Shown here one piece after another: positions 35,423-43,900 of a stretch of 64,000 nt of DNA. Below the pieces are notes generated by a model that was not told the origin of the DNA, ran no database searches, and saw only the letters and a list, made by a program, of their open reading frames with translations. How positions within the stretch are numbered: the first letter of the stretch is position 1; each line of letters begins with the position of its first letter. This stretch comes from Colwellia sp. Arc7-635. Its GTDB lineage: Bacteria > Pseudomonadota > Gammaproteobacteria > Enterobacterales > Alteromonadaceae. The stretch covers positions 806,001-870,000 of the forward strand of contig NZ_CP034660.1 of NCBI RefSeq assembly GCF_003971255.1, given 5' to 3'. The translations under genes were made by a program, and so were the position numbers.

Positions 35423-35929
35423 ATGTTGTATGGTTTTTCGTTAGAATTAATGCACTTGATCACCTCATGGTTGTTGCAACCAGTAGTTTGGGGCTTATTG
35501 TTTTTTACGGCGTTAGCTGTTTATGAATTTGGTTTAGCCATTGGTGAGCGCTTTTCTGTTATTCCCGCGTTAGTGGCTGCAAAGCAAAAACGTCAGTTAA
35601 TTGAACAAGGTAAAAAGCGCATTGAGCGCGCCGATTTTATTACCCGTATTGCGCCAATGCTTGGTTTAATGGGCACTTTGATCCCTTTAGGCCCAGGGTT
35701 ATCAGCACTAGGTTCAGGTGATATTAGTATTTTAACCACCGCAATGACGGTTGCATTTGATACTACTATCATTGGCTTACTCGCTGGTGTGATGGGCTTT
35801 GTGTTGGGAAGAATGCGCAGACGTTGGTATGATAACGCCATGCAACGTTTAGATGATGAAAATAGCACTAACCTAGCTGCGACAACAGTTTTGTCGAATG
35901 ATGAACCGACTTTAATAACAGGTGCTTAA
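35423..35929 (+). CDS. MotA/TolQ/ExbB-family proton-channel protein
   Basis: 168 residues, shorter than ExbB (~240). Helix 1 is at about 12-35. The conserved MotA/TolQ/ExbB block spans about 68-135: FITRIAPMLGLMGTLIPLGP, then ILTTAMTVAFDTTIIGLLAG and a third helix. ATG at 35423 is chosen because TGGAGT lies just upstream and because it starts right after the CobN-like stop. The family couples proton flow to work on a partner across the envelope; here the likely partners are the DUF2149 protein and the CobN-like protein. No exbD or tonB is adjacent. Confidence 0.88.
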   Translation: MLYGFSLELMHLITSWLLQPVVWGLLFFTALAVYEFGLAIGERFSVIPALVAAKQKRQLIEQGKKRIERADFITRIAPMLGLMGTLIPLGPGLSALGSGDISILTTAMTVAFDTTIIGLLAGVMGFVLGRMRRRWYDNAMQRLDDENSTNLAATTVLSNDEPTLITGA

Positions 35930-35932
35930 GCA

Positions 35933-36262
35933 ATGAGCGATGCATGGCGTAGCAGCCAATTTGATAGCCAAGAGCAAGAGCCGTTAGGGCCCTTAGCTAA
36001 TTTGATTGATATTATGTTAGTTTTTGCTTGTGGCTTAATCGCAGCCTTAGTTGCGCTGAGTCCTGAATTAGAACAACATTTTCAGATAAATAAAGCTGAG
36101 AGTGCTGCTCAGGTTCAACCAGTAAACTCAGTCGGTAAAGAGCTGAGTACAGCGCCAGAGGCGTTAAAGAATAAATTGCAAAGCCAAGAAGGCTATCAGT
36201 CGATGGGGCAAGTGTACCGCGATCCAGAAACAGGCAAACTGATCCTGATAAGTAATGAATAA
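35933..36262 (+). CDS. DUF2149 family protein (ExbD-like partner candidate)
   Basis: 109 residues with one membrane helix near the N-terminus (about 20-42: LANLIDIMLVFACGLIAAL), starting with the typical PLGPLANLIDIMLVF, and a C-terminal YRDPETGKLILI motif. The layout of cytoplasmic tip, single helix and periplasmic tail resembles ExbD/TolR, and the helix contains an Asp (ID) where ExbD has its proton-carrying Asp. Only three bases separate it from the ExbB-like gene. DUF2149 genes recur beside CobN-like genes. Function in the trio is inferred. Confidence 0.85.
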   Translation: MSDAWRSSQFDSQEQEPLGPLANLIDIMLVFACGLIAALVALSPELEQHFQINKAESAAQVQPVNSVGKELSTAPEALKNKLQSQEGYQSMGQVYRDPETGKLILISNE

Positions 36263-36343
36263 CCTGCCATGACAGTTAACCACCAGACACGATAAATAAT
36301 GCGGTTGTGCATACACCGACAGCGATGAATAGAGAGAGAAGCA

Positions 36344-36973
36344 ATGAACGATATTGAACAGCAAGCAGCATTAGCAAAAGCGAAAGAGCAAAAACATATT
36401 GAACGTCAGAAAAAGATTAAAGCCAGTGTTGATGAACGTGTAGCGCAAGCCACAGAAGAGCGTGGCGTACTCGTTGTTATTACTGGCAATGGTAAAGGGA
36501 AAAGTACTTCAGGTTTTGGCACCGTATTACGCGCCATTGGCCACGGTCAAAAAGCCGGTATTGTTCAATTTATCAAAGGCTCGAAATGGGAATGTGGTGA
36601 AATGAATATTTTAAAGCAATTTCCTATTCAACATCACGTTATGGGGACAGGTTTTACTTGGGAAACCCAAAGTACTGAAACTGATATAGCGGCCGCCAAA
36701 GTAGCATGGCAAAAAAGTAAAGAAATGTTGAGCGATGAAAGTCTTGATATCGTGTTACTGGATGAAATGACTTACATGGTTAAATACGGCTACATTGAAT
36801 TAGATGAAATTATTGAAGTGTTGAACAATCGCCCTAAGATGCAACATGTATTGATCACAGGCCGAGCCTGTCATCGCAGATTAATTGAGTTGGCTGATAC
36901 TGTGTCTGAAGTTCAACCCATTAAACATGCCTTTAAAGCCGGCGTAAAAGCGCAAAAAGGCCTTGATTGGTAG
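36344..36973 (+). CDS. cobO: Cob(I)yrinic acid a,c-diamide adenosyltransferase CobO/BtuR
   Basis: 209 residues; attaches the 5'-deoxyadenosyl group to cob(I)alamin or its precursors. Seen: P-loop VVITGNGKGKSTSGFGTVLR, GIVQFIKGSKWECGE, VLLDEMTYMVKYGYI, and the C-terminal VQPIKHAFKAGVKAQKGLDW. The N-terminal ~35 residues are a charged helix typical of the family. An AGAGAGAAG ribosome-binding site precedes the ATG. It is last in the riboswitch-3 group, 81 bases after the DUF2149 gene. Confidence 0.95.
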   Translation: MNDIEQQAALAKAKEQKHIERQKKIKASVDERVAQATEERGVLVVITGNGKGKSTSGFGTVLRAIGHGQKAGIVQFIKGSKWECGEMNILKQFPIQHHVMGTGFTWETQSTETDIAAAKVAWQKSKEMLSDESLDIVLLDEMTYMVKYGYIELDEIIEVLNNRPKMQHVLITGRACHRRLIELADTVSEVQPIKHAFKAGVKAQKGLDW

Positions 36974-37332
36974 ACCGTTTTTCGTAATGACAGCATCAGC
37001 TGTTCATAGGTGAATTAGCACTATAAATAAAGTGTAGGACTGTTTCTAACTGATGGTATAAGCGTTTAAGATAAATAGCTATTGGCTACTTTAAGTGCAC
37101 TGATAGCTAATGATAATTCAACCTTAATCGTCACTAAGATGTTGTTTAATAATTAGATATACTTTGTTTAGTGAGTATATCTAATTATTGATAAAGTGGA
37201 GCGGGTATAAAATAAGTTAATGAGCGATTTGCTAGTAGATAATAGAACATATCTAACTGTGCTTAAGCCTTCAATAAAGAAAACTTTGATTTACCATAAA
37301 TCATTTTAATGTATTAGAAAGGTCGTATATTT
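36974..37332. other. Intergenic region with perfect AT-rich hairpin
   Basis: About 360 bp after cobO. It holds a perfect 15-bp inverted repeat (AATAATTAGATATAC, 37148-37162; inverse 37175-37189; 12-base loop). This could be a transcript-end hairpin or a dimeric operator for the next gene. Nothing else was recognised. Confidence 0.5.
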
Positions 37333-38022
37333 GTGAATTTTTTTAAACACTTGTTTACTATTGCTGCATTGACGGTAGCTCAATATAGCGCTGCTGAATC
37401 AATCACTTTGGCGGTTGAGAATAGCTGGCCACCTTTTGCAGATAAGAACGGTAACGGTATTTCCAAAAAAATCATTCAAGCCGCCTATAACTCTGTGAAT
37501 ATCAACGTCGAATTCATTGCGGTGCCATATGCCAGGGCATTAAGAATGGTTGAACAAGGGCACGTTGATGGTGCCTTCAATGTCACAAAACAAAAAAGCA
37601 CGTTGGAAAAATTTCACTTTGGTGAAGTACCTATTTTGAAAACTAGCGCCTCTTTTTACTACCACACCGACTCAGTAATGAACTTTCTCTCCACCAGCGA
37701 AATGCTTAAAGACACCTCTGTTGGTGTTATTATTGGGTATGAATATGGTGATAAATACGAAAGAAATAAGCACCGATTTAAAGAAGTTAAAGTTGCTAAC
37801 CAAGCACAACTTATTCAGCTCTTGAGAAAGAAAAGAATCGATGTGGCGATTATGTTTGATGAAGTTGTTAAAAGTAAGTTAGAGAATATGAAGCTTAGTC
37901 TTGATGACATCAGAAAAGGTCATATTAACCACGAAAGTGATATTCATGTCGCCTTTAGTAAGGCAAAAGATACTGCGAAGGCTATGCAGTTACTCGACAA
38001 AGGCTTACGCAATATTAAGTAA
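37333..38022 (+). CDS. Periplasmic solute-binding protein, family 3 (amino-acid-type)
   Basis: 229 residues with a signal peptide (MNFFKHLFTIAALTVAQYSAA) and the SBP_bac_3 opening ITLAVENSWPPFADKNGNG. LRMVEQGHVDGAFNVTK and VGVIIGYEYGDKYE are further family blocks. The start is GTG at 37333 with AAAGG upstream. No permease or ATPase genes are adjacent, as for many stand-alone family members of marine gammaproteobacteria. The ligand is unknown. Confidence 0.8.
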   Translation: MNFFKHLFTIAALTVAQYSAAESITLAVENSWPPFADKNGNGISKKIIQAAYNSVNINVEFIAVPYARALRMVEQGHVDGAFNVTKQKSTLEKFHFGEVPILKTSASFYYHTDSVMNFLSTSEMLKDTSVGVIIGYEYGDKYERNKHRFKEVKVANQAQLIQLLRKKRIDVAIMFDEVVKSKLENMKLSLDDIRKGHINHESDIHVAFSKAKDTAKAMQLLDKGLRNIK

Positions 38023-38310
38023 TGCTCTCTAAGTTTAGTAATACGGCCTTTATTTGAGCTAAAGATATTTCTTGGTGTTAGTGAATAACAGTAGTCACTG
38101 AGTAAACCTTCGTATTATCAACCCCTTTTATGCTAACTCTATCGATTAGATAGCATTATTCAGGCGGACAGTTATCGTTAAATACAAAGTTTTTAGCCTG
38201 TTTGATTTAATTAAAAATAGAAATAATTATATTTAATTAAATCAAGTAGTAATACATAATAAATGGCTTGTTCTTTGCTTGTGTAATACTCTTGTTCAGA
38301 TAAAGCTCAA

Positions 38311-40119
38311 ATGGAAAGTGATATGCCGGTTAAAAACGATACACCTTATAAGTATAAAGAAAATAAGCACTTTTGGCGTACCGGTGTCGCAGATGTAAAA
38401 TTAGGTCATGAATTAGTTCAATCACTTCATGATATAGCGATTGAACAAGAAGATGTAAAAATAGCCTCAATAGGCTCCTGTTTTGCACAGCATGTAGGCC
38501 ATTGGCTAATTTCAAATAACTATCCTTTTAGCCAAAGTAAGCTGGATACAGCAAGAACATCAAGTTTTGCTTTTGGTAATATCTATACGCCAAAATGTTT
38601 TTTACAGTGGCTCAACCATGACGCTAAAGTATCCCATCGCTTTGATATCTACCATTGTCAAAAAACTGGCAACTATTTTGATTTACTAAGACCAACATTA
38701 AATGAAGCGGGTTTTATTTCAAAAGAAGAGTTACTTTCGCAAAGAGAAAATGCCAAGTCTGAGCTTTATGAGACATTACGAACCTGTAACGTGTTAATTT
38801 TTACCCTCGGTCTTACTGAAGCATGGAAAGATATTGATCATGTTTTTTATCCTAGTTGTCCTGGCGTTATTGCGGGGGAATTTGATGATGAACTCTACAG
38901 TTTTCATGAGTTTCATTACGATGAGATTTTATCTGATATCACTGCGATTAAAGCCAAGCTTAAAGCTATTAATCCTGATCTAAAAGTTATTTTGACCGTA
39001 TCTCCTGTACCGCTAACGGCCACAGCTACCAACAAACATATACTAGTGGCTAATCAATACTCTAAAGCTGTTTTGAGGTCTGTTGCAGGATACTTGTCAA
39101 GTACCGATGATTGCTTTCAATACTTTCCATCATATGAACTGATTACGGTAAATAATGAGAATGATTTTAGATTTGAAGGTAACAGAAGAACGGTATCAAT
39201 GGATGGTGTTAATTATGTTATGCAGCATTTTAATCATGCATTTGCCGATAACGCAAAAGTAACGTCTAAAGCAGCCCCTAAAGTTATGCTAGCGAATAGT
39301 TCGCCAGCCATTGCTCACGAAGCCGAGTGTGAAGAAGAGCGGTTGGAAGCGATTAAAAAATTGAAAAAAAATGTAAACACCAATCAAACAAAAATGCTGA
39401 CGTTAATTGGTGATTCTCATATGGGTAAATTGTCGAGCGCATTTACTGATTTAGGTATTGCACATTGTGGCGGTATGATTATGAACGGCTCAGGTTTTGC
39501 TCAAAAAAGATTTTTTAGCTGTCCTGATGAATACATGGTTCCTTTAGAAAGTGCTGAATCTCGAACATTATGGGCTCCGGCACTAAAAAATATAAAATTA
39601 CATGAAGAGCAAAACTTTCAGCAGCTTTCCGTTATTATTTCGAATATTGGCTTACAAACACATCAAAATGTCGGTCGAATGGTGCAGTCTTTACGTCGCA
39701 AAGGTCTTCACGATATTAATGCTCTATCAACTGAGCAATACGTTGATTTTTTTCAAGAAGACCAACTGGAACAGCTATCAATACTGATCAACCTTAGAGA
39801 CGCTGGTCATGATGTGATTGTTATTTCAGACACTCCTTTTTGCCAATACTTTGAGCACTCAAAAGCAATGAAACCTTTGATCTACGCATACCATGCAGCG
39901 CTAGAGTTAACATTGTCTAACGTTGATATTCCATTTTTGAATGTGGCACATATATTTGATGAAGAAATAGAAGAACCTTCAATTTACATGTCAAATTTTG
40001 TCGATGAAAATGGCTTAAATGATTGGTATCATGGCAATGAAAATTACTATCGATGGATTGCTAAAAAGTTAGTCTATGAGGTGTTAATGCCGGTTATGCA
40101 ACCTCAAGATGAATTGTAA
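38311..40119 (+). CDS. GSCFA-domain protein with a second SGNH-like domain
   Basis: 602 residues, cytoplasmic by sequence. The N-terminal half is a GSCFA domain (SIGSCFAQH at 54-62; TLGLTEAW; SPVPLTAT), an SGNH/GDSL-hydrolase relative found in capsule and glycan loci. After a Lys/Glu-rich linker (about 335-360), a second block opens with LTLIGDSHMGK (Asp368, Ser369, His370), resembling an SGNH block I. The C-terminus has YRWIAKKLVYEVLMP. Two SGNH-like units in one chain are unusual. The start may be 38311 or 38323; the latter has GGAAAG five bases upstream. No glycan genes are adjacent. Substrate unknown. Confidence 0.75.
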   Translation: MESDMPVKNDTPYKYKENKHFWRTGVADVKLGHELVQSLHDIAIEQEDVKIASIGSCFAQHVGHWLISNNYPFSQSKLDTARTSSFAFGNIYTPKCFLQWLNHDAKVSHRFDIYHCQKTGNYFDLLRPTLNEAGFISKEELLSQRENAKSELYETLRTCNVLIFTLGLTEAWKDIDHVFYPSCPGVIAGEFDDELYSFHEFHYDEILSDITAIKAKLKAINPDLKVILTVSPVPLTATATNKHILVANQYSKAVLRSVAGYLSSTDDCFQYFPSYELITVNNENDFRFEGNRRTVSMDGVNYVMQHFNHAFADNAKVTSKAAPKVMLANSSPAIAHEAECEEERLEAIKKLKKNVNTNQTKMLTLIGDSHMGKLSSAFTDLGIAHCGGMIMNGSGFAQKRFFSCPDEYMVPLESAESRTLWAPALKNIKLHEEQNFQQLSVIISNIGLQTHQNVGRMVQSLRRKGLHDINALSTEQYVDFFQEDQLEQLSILINLRDAGHDVIVISDTPFCQYFEHSKAMKPLIYAYHAALELTLSNVDIPFLNVAHIFDEEIEEPSIYMSNFVDENGLNDWYHGNENYYRWIAKKLVYEVLMPVMQPQDEL

Positions 40120-40194
40120 AAACATTAAAATATTCTAGCTTGGTATCTATTGTTCTAGGGAAATATCAAGCTTACTTAAAAGTTATAAAATTTT

Positions 40195-41283
40195 TTATTC
40201 TGGCGTAGATAACACTATTTCAGCCAATAAACTGTCCTGCTTGCAAAACAACTTATATAGATGTAATTGATTTTCTGCTCTGACTAAATTGTGTGTAGCA
40301 TAATCGATTTTAAAGTATTGGTTACCGTTTAAAAAGTCAGTTAAAAATCGAATGGCTAGCATAAAGGGCATTAATTTTACGCCCAAGAATAAACTTTTTT
40401 GTTCTACTTTTGTTAAGCTGCCATTAAAACCTGCAATATAGCCACGACTTAATGCCGTTACTAGATCAAAGTTGATTACCATATCATTTAATTCAGCGCT
40501 ATCTTCAGCAACGGAAGCACAGCAACTTCGTACCATATCGCCAAAGTCGTGCATCAGATAACCTGCCATGCAGGTGTCTAAATCGATAACGGCGATGGGT
40601 TTATTTGTTTTCTTGCTAAAAAGTAAGTTGTTAATTTTAGTGTCGTTGTGTGTCACACGTAACGGAATTTCTTTGGTGATTTTAGCAATATCATCTATAA
40701 AATCTTGTTGAAATTGAATAAAGTCGATACTATTTTTAGCTTGTCTGATGAGGTCACTTGAGCTGTTTTCAATCGCTAAACTAAGTTGATCTACTCGACT
40801 AGATAAATTATGAAAATTAGGGATTATTTCGGCTAGTTTTTTACTGTCAAAATCACTTAGTGCTAGCGAAAATTGGGCAAAGGCACTGGCGACATCGTTA
40901 GCTTGATCTATGTTGTTGATAGCTTCTAAAGTAAAGCAATCTTCAATGTAATGTAAGCTGCGCCAATATTGTCCAGCTACTTCGACATGATTTTTATCAT
41001 CTAAACTGCGCAACTGCCAAATAGGTGTTAAAACATAATCATGTTTTGCGTGCTTATTGCTTAAGTGTTCACTGATTAAGTCTATATTATTAGTGACATG
41101 CTCAGGCACACGAAATACCTGTTGATTTAAGCATTGTAAAACAAAAGTTTTATCATCAGCCTTAACTAAATAAGTGTTGTTAATCAGGCCATTGCCAAGT
41201 GTGCTTACCTTGCAATCAGCTAAGGTGTAACCAAACTGTGGAAGCACCAAGGCTAGTGAGTGATTAGGTATAGTTTCAGTCAT
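40195..41283 (-). CDS. Aminoglycoside-phosphotransferase-fold kinase (sugar/choline-kinase-like)
   Basis: 362 residues. Kinase motifs: a nucleotide-binding LGNGLINNTYLVKADDKTFV, the catalytic loop VTHNDTKINNLLF (HxDxxxxN-like) and AVIDLDTCMAGYLMHDFGDM, the metal-binding Asp. The pattern resembles N-acetylhexosamine 1-kinase (NahK/MdsC) and related APH-family kinases more than drug-resistance enzymes. It stands alone on the minus strand. A glycan-salvage role is plausible but not shown. Confidence 0.75.
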   Translation of the reverse strand: MTETIPNHSLALVLPQFGYTLADCKVSTLGNGLINNTYLVKADDKTFVLQCLNQQVFRVPEHVTNNIDLISEHLSNKHAKHDYVLTPIWQLRSLDDKNHVEVAGQYWRSLHYIEDCFTLEAINNIDQANDVASAFAQFSLALSDFDSKKLAEIIPNFHNLSSRVDQLSLAIENSSSDLIRQAKNSIDFIQFQQDFIDDIAKITKEIPLRVTHNDTKINNLLFSKKTNKPIAVIDLDTCMAGYLMHDFGDMVRSCCASVAEDSAELNDMVINFDLVTALSRGYIAGFNGSLTKVEQKSLFLGVKLMPFMLAIRFLTDFLNGNQYFKIDYATHNLVRAENQLHLYKLFCKQDSLLAEIVLSTPE

Positions 41284-41373
41284 TTTTTATTCGTTAACCT
41301 GAGTATTGTGCATGAAAGATTAATGCTTAAATAAAATAAATAGCTTACGAGTTTAATAAAAATCACAGTAAGG

Positions 41374-42753
41374 CTAAAGAATCTTTTTTTCAGCTTGCAG
41401 TGGCAAAGAGATGATAAAGCATGCGCCAGTTACTTCTTTAATTAATTGCGTTGTTTCCTTTGCGTTTTTCATTGTACTTGTCAATAACTCCGCTCTATTT
41501 TTAGCGTGAATACTACCATCATGCCAATGAACAACTTTCTCTGAAATTGCTAAGCCTAAGCCAAAATGACCAAGCTCTCGAGAGCGATCAGCATCGAGTT
41601 TTACAAAAGGAGAAAAAATGCTATCGATGCTTTCCGGAGGAATGCCTTTACCATCGTCTTCAATGCAAATATGTAAAAAATTATTCTGACAATAAGCCGA
41701 AAGTGTCACTGTACTCTGTGCGTATTGCACCGCATTACTAAGTAAATTTTGAATAGCACGATAACACCAATGAAAATCAAGCGATAAGCGAACGTCTTGT
41801 TTGATAAATTCAGCGCTTACTTGATATTCTAGTATGACGGCATGTTGATCCGCTAACGACTGAAAGTCAGCGTTGATCGTTTCAAGTAAATGATTGATGC
41901 TTATTAATTCTCGTTTTAAATGAAAACCTTGGCGCTCCATGCCGGCATAATCTAAAAATGCAGTGGTCATGTCTTCCATGCGGGTTAATTCAGTTTCCAT
42001 ACGTGCTAGGTAGACATTTTTTTTCGTGATGTCTTTGGTATCCATCGCGGCTTCAACACCAAAGCGTAAGCATGACATAGGTGTGCGTATATCATGTGAC
42101 ATGCTGCGGGCAAGAATTTTATTATCCGCGACTAGTTTCTCTATTTGAGCCGCCATGCGATTAAAGCTACTTTCCAATAAGCTGATATAAGAGAAGCGAC
42201 TTGCTGGCACGCGCGCATTTAAATGGCCTTCACCAATGCTAGCTGCTGTGTTAGTGAGTAGGTACAAACGCCGTGTTAAAGGGAATAGCCAAATTAGCAA
42301 AATAAGACAAACGCCTAGGTAGAGAATAGCTGTTAGCAAAATATTAATATTTTGATTTTCTATTTCCACGGCAGGCAATGATAATTGAATTATGTAATCA
42401 GGGTGGCCAGATAATTTTTTTAATAAATAGGGCTGGGTTTCTGATGCTAATAATAGCCCTCCCATTTGTGTTAGTTTGCTACTAAGCTCACTAGGTAAGG
42501 CAATATTTTCACTTTTATCTAGTAGTAATGTAACTTGGTAAGCCTCACTTAGTGCTTCACTGAGCGTAGCTAGTTCTTCAGTTGAGCTAATTGAAAGTTG
42601 GCTGTCAAAACCTTCAATTAACTGCTGATAAATGGCGTATTCATTTTGTGCTTGCTCGGGTTCTTGTTTAGCAACTATTTTATCTAGCCCCCAGGTAATA
42701 ATGAAGAGAGAGCCAATAACCGTTAGAATAATGCTGATGTATAAACGACGCAT
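41374..42753 (-). CDS. Sensor histidine kinase of the mipA operon
   Basis: 459 residues. Helix 1 at about 5-25, a periplasmic sensor region to about 135, helix 2 at about 137-158 (INILLTAILYLGVCLILLIW), HAMP, then HisKA with MSHDIRTPMSCLRFG and HATPase with DDGKGIPPESIDSIF and GHFGLGLAI. It is the RstB/EnvZ type. A Lys/Thr-rich insertion lies near the end of the ATPase domain. It begins two bases after the response regulator, so the pair is co-expressed. The signal is unknown; the mipA and DUF3019 products encoded upstream are candidate sensors or targets. Confidence 0.88.
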   Translation of the reverse strand: MRRLYISIILTVIGSLFIITWGLDKIVAKQEPEQAQNEYAIYQQLIEGFDSQLSISSTEELATLSEALSEAYQVTLLLDKSENIALPSELSSKLTQMGGLLLASETQPYLLKKLSGHPDYIIQLSLPAVEIENQNINILLTAILYLGVCLILLIWLFPLTRRLYLLTNTAASIGEGHLNARVPASRFSYISLLESSFNRMAAQIEKLVADNKILARSMSHDIRTPMSCLRFGVEAAMDTKDITKKNVYLARMETELTRMEDMTTAFLDYAGMERQGFHLKRELISINHLLETINADFQSLADQHAVILEYQVSAEFIKQDVRLSLDFHWCYRAIQNLLSNAVQYAQSTVTLSAYCQNNFLHICIEDDGKGIPPESIDSIFSPFVKLDADRSRELGHFGLGLAISEKVVHWHDGSIHAKNRAELLTSTMKNAKETTQLIKEVTGACFIISLPLQAEKKIL

Positions 42754-42755
42754 GG

Positions 42756-43487
42756 TTATAAAAGGTTTTGCTTTTCATTAGTCCAAGCATCGGCAACGAA
42801 TAGATAACCTTTGCCCCAGACCGTTTTAAATTTTCGAGGTTTTTGTGGGTCGTCATTAAATATTTTACGTAACGTTGATAGCATGACATCGAAACGACGG
42901 TCTTGTCCGTCATACTCTCTATTTTTCAATGCCTTGAATACGGTATCACGATCAACTACTTCACCAGCATGGCGAGCTAAGAAACATAGAAAGGCGAATA
43001 AGCTTGTTGATAGCTCTATTTCATTACCTTGGTAAGTGACCCGATTGGCTTCGATATTAATGAGCAAATCACCGTGTTGTATATCAGAAGAAACTTCAGC
43101 TGTCGGGGTGTTTTGTTTCAATGCACCTGAAATGCGAGCTAATAAAGCCCGTGGACGCACTGGTTTGATAACATAATCGTTCGCACCAGCTTCAAGGCCA
43201 ATAACCTCATCAAATTCATCGGCGCGTGCTGTTAGCATAATAATGGGGGTTTGCATTTTTTGTCGAATTTGGCGACAAACTTCAATACCATTTAAACCAG
43301 GTAACATAACATCAAGTAAAACTAAATCAGCTTGAAACTTTTCTAGGCACGCCATGACTTTATCACCACGGGTACAGTGCATAACTGTAAAACCTTGTTC
43401 GGTCAAATATTCACTTACCCAATCGCCTAACGTAAGGTCGTCTTCAACTAATAATATTTTTGGGGAATCGATCATCATTTTTTCCAT
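42756..43487 (-). CDS. OmpR-family response regulator of the mipA operon
   Basis: 244 residues: receiver domain (KILLVEDDLTLG; phospho-acceptor Asp in LVLLDVMLPG; Lys in YVIKPVRPRALLARI) and a winged-helix DNA-binding domain ending KFKTVWGKGYLFV. The ATG at 43487 overlaps the stop of the DUF3019 gene (TAATG), implying coupling. Start codons three and four codons later (43478, 43475) are alternatives with GGA just upstream. It probably regulates its own operon, which is inference. Confidence 0.9.
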   Translation of the reverse strand: MEKMMIDSPKILLVEDDLTLGDWVSEYLTEQGFTVMHCTRGDKVMACLEKFQADLVLLDVMLPGLNGIEVCRQIRQKMQTPIIMLTARADEFDEVIGLEAGANDYVIKPVRPRALLARISGALKQNTPTAEVSSDIQHGDLLINIEANRVTYQGNEIELSTSLFAFLCFLARHAGEVVDRDTVFKALKNREYDGQDRRFDVMLSTLRKIFNDDPQKPRKFKTVWGKGYLFVADAWTNEKQNLL

Positions 43488-43900
43488 TAAAATAAACGCC
43501 AGCGGCGTTTTCTCGGTGAAGCTTCGTGTACCCAACTCACTTCGATAAGTGCGTGGGCTATCACCTGATCTTGGTCATATGCGACCAACTTGTATTGTAA
43601 ACTTTTACTTGATTCAAACTCAAACGTGGTGGTGTTTTGTTGTTGATTATACCAACAGTCTAATGCCTGCTTTTTACCTTCTTGATAAATACAATAATTG
43701 CCTTTAACAGGGGCTTGCCATCGTAATGTCACAGATGCAAAACATTGTCGTCCTTGTGTTAATGTGATGCATTTGGCTGGCATCGCTGACAGGTTGGTGC
43801 TCAACATTATTGTTGCTGGTTGCTGCTGTGCAGAGACTGTAAAGGTGCTAAAAAAACCATAAGTTAATAAGACAACTCCTATGTCCCATTTAGAAAACAT
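43487..43900 (-). CDS. DUF3019 family periplasmic protein
   Basis: 137 residues with a signal peptide (ending near TVSAQ) and the DUF3019 pattern of four cysteines (CITLTQGRQCFASVTLRW, then NYCIYQEGKKQALDCW), likely two disulphides in an Ig-like beta fold. Its start overlaps the mipA end by 11 bases and its stop overlaps the response-regulator start. DUF3019 genes commonly sit between mipA and a two-component pair in Shewanella/Colwellia-type bacteria. Function unknown; possibly a sensor accessory. Confidence 0.82.
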   Translation of the reverse strand: MFSKWDIGVVLLTYGFFSTFTVSAQQQPATIMLSTNLSAMPAKCITLTQGRQCFASVTLRWQAPVKGNYCIYQEGKKQALDCWYNQQQNTTTFEFESSKSLQYKLVAYDQDQVIAHALIEVSWVHEASPRKRRWRLF

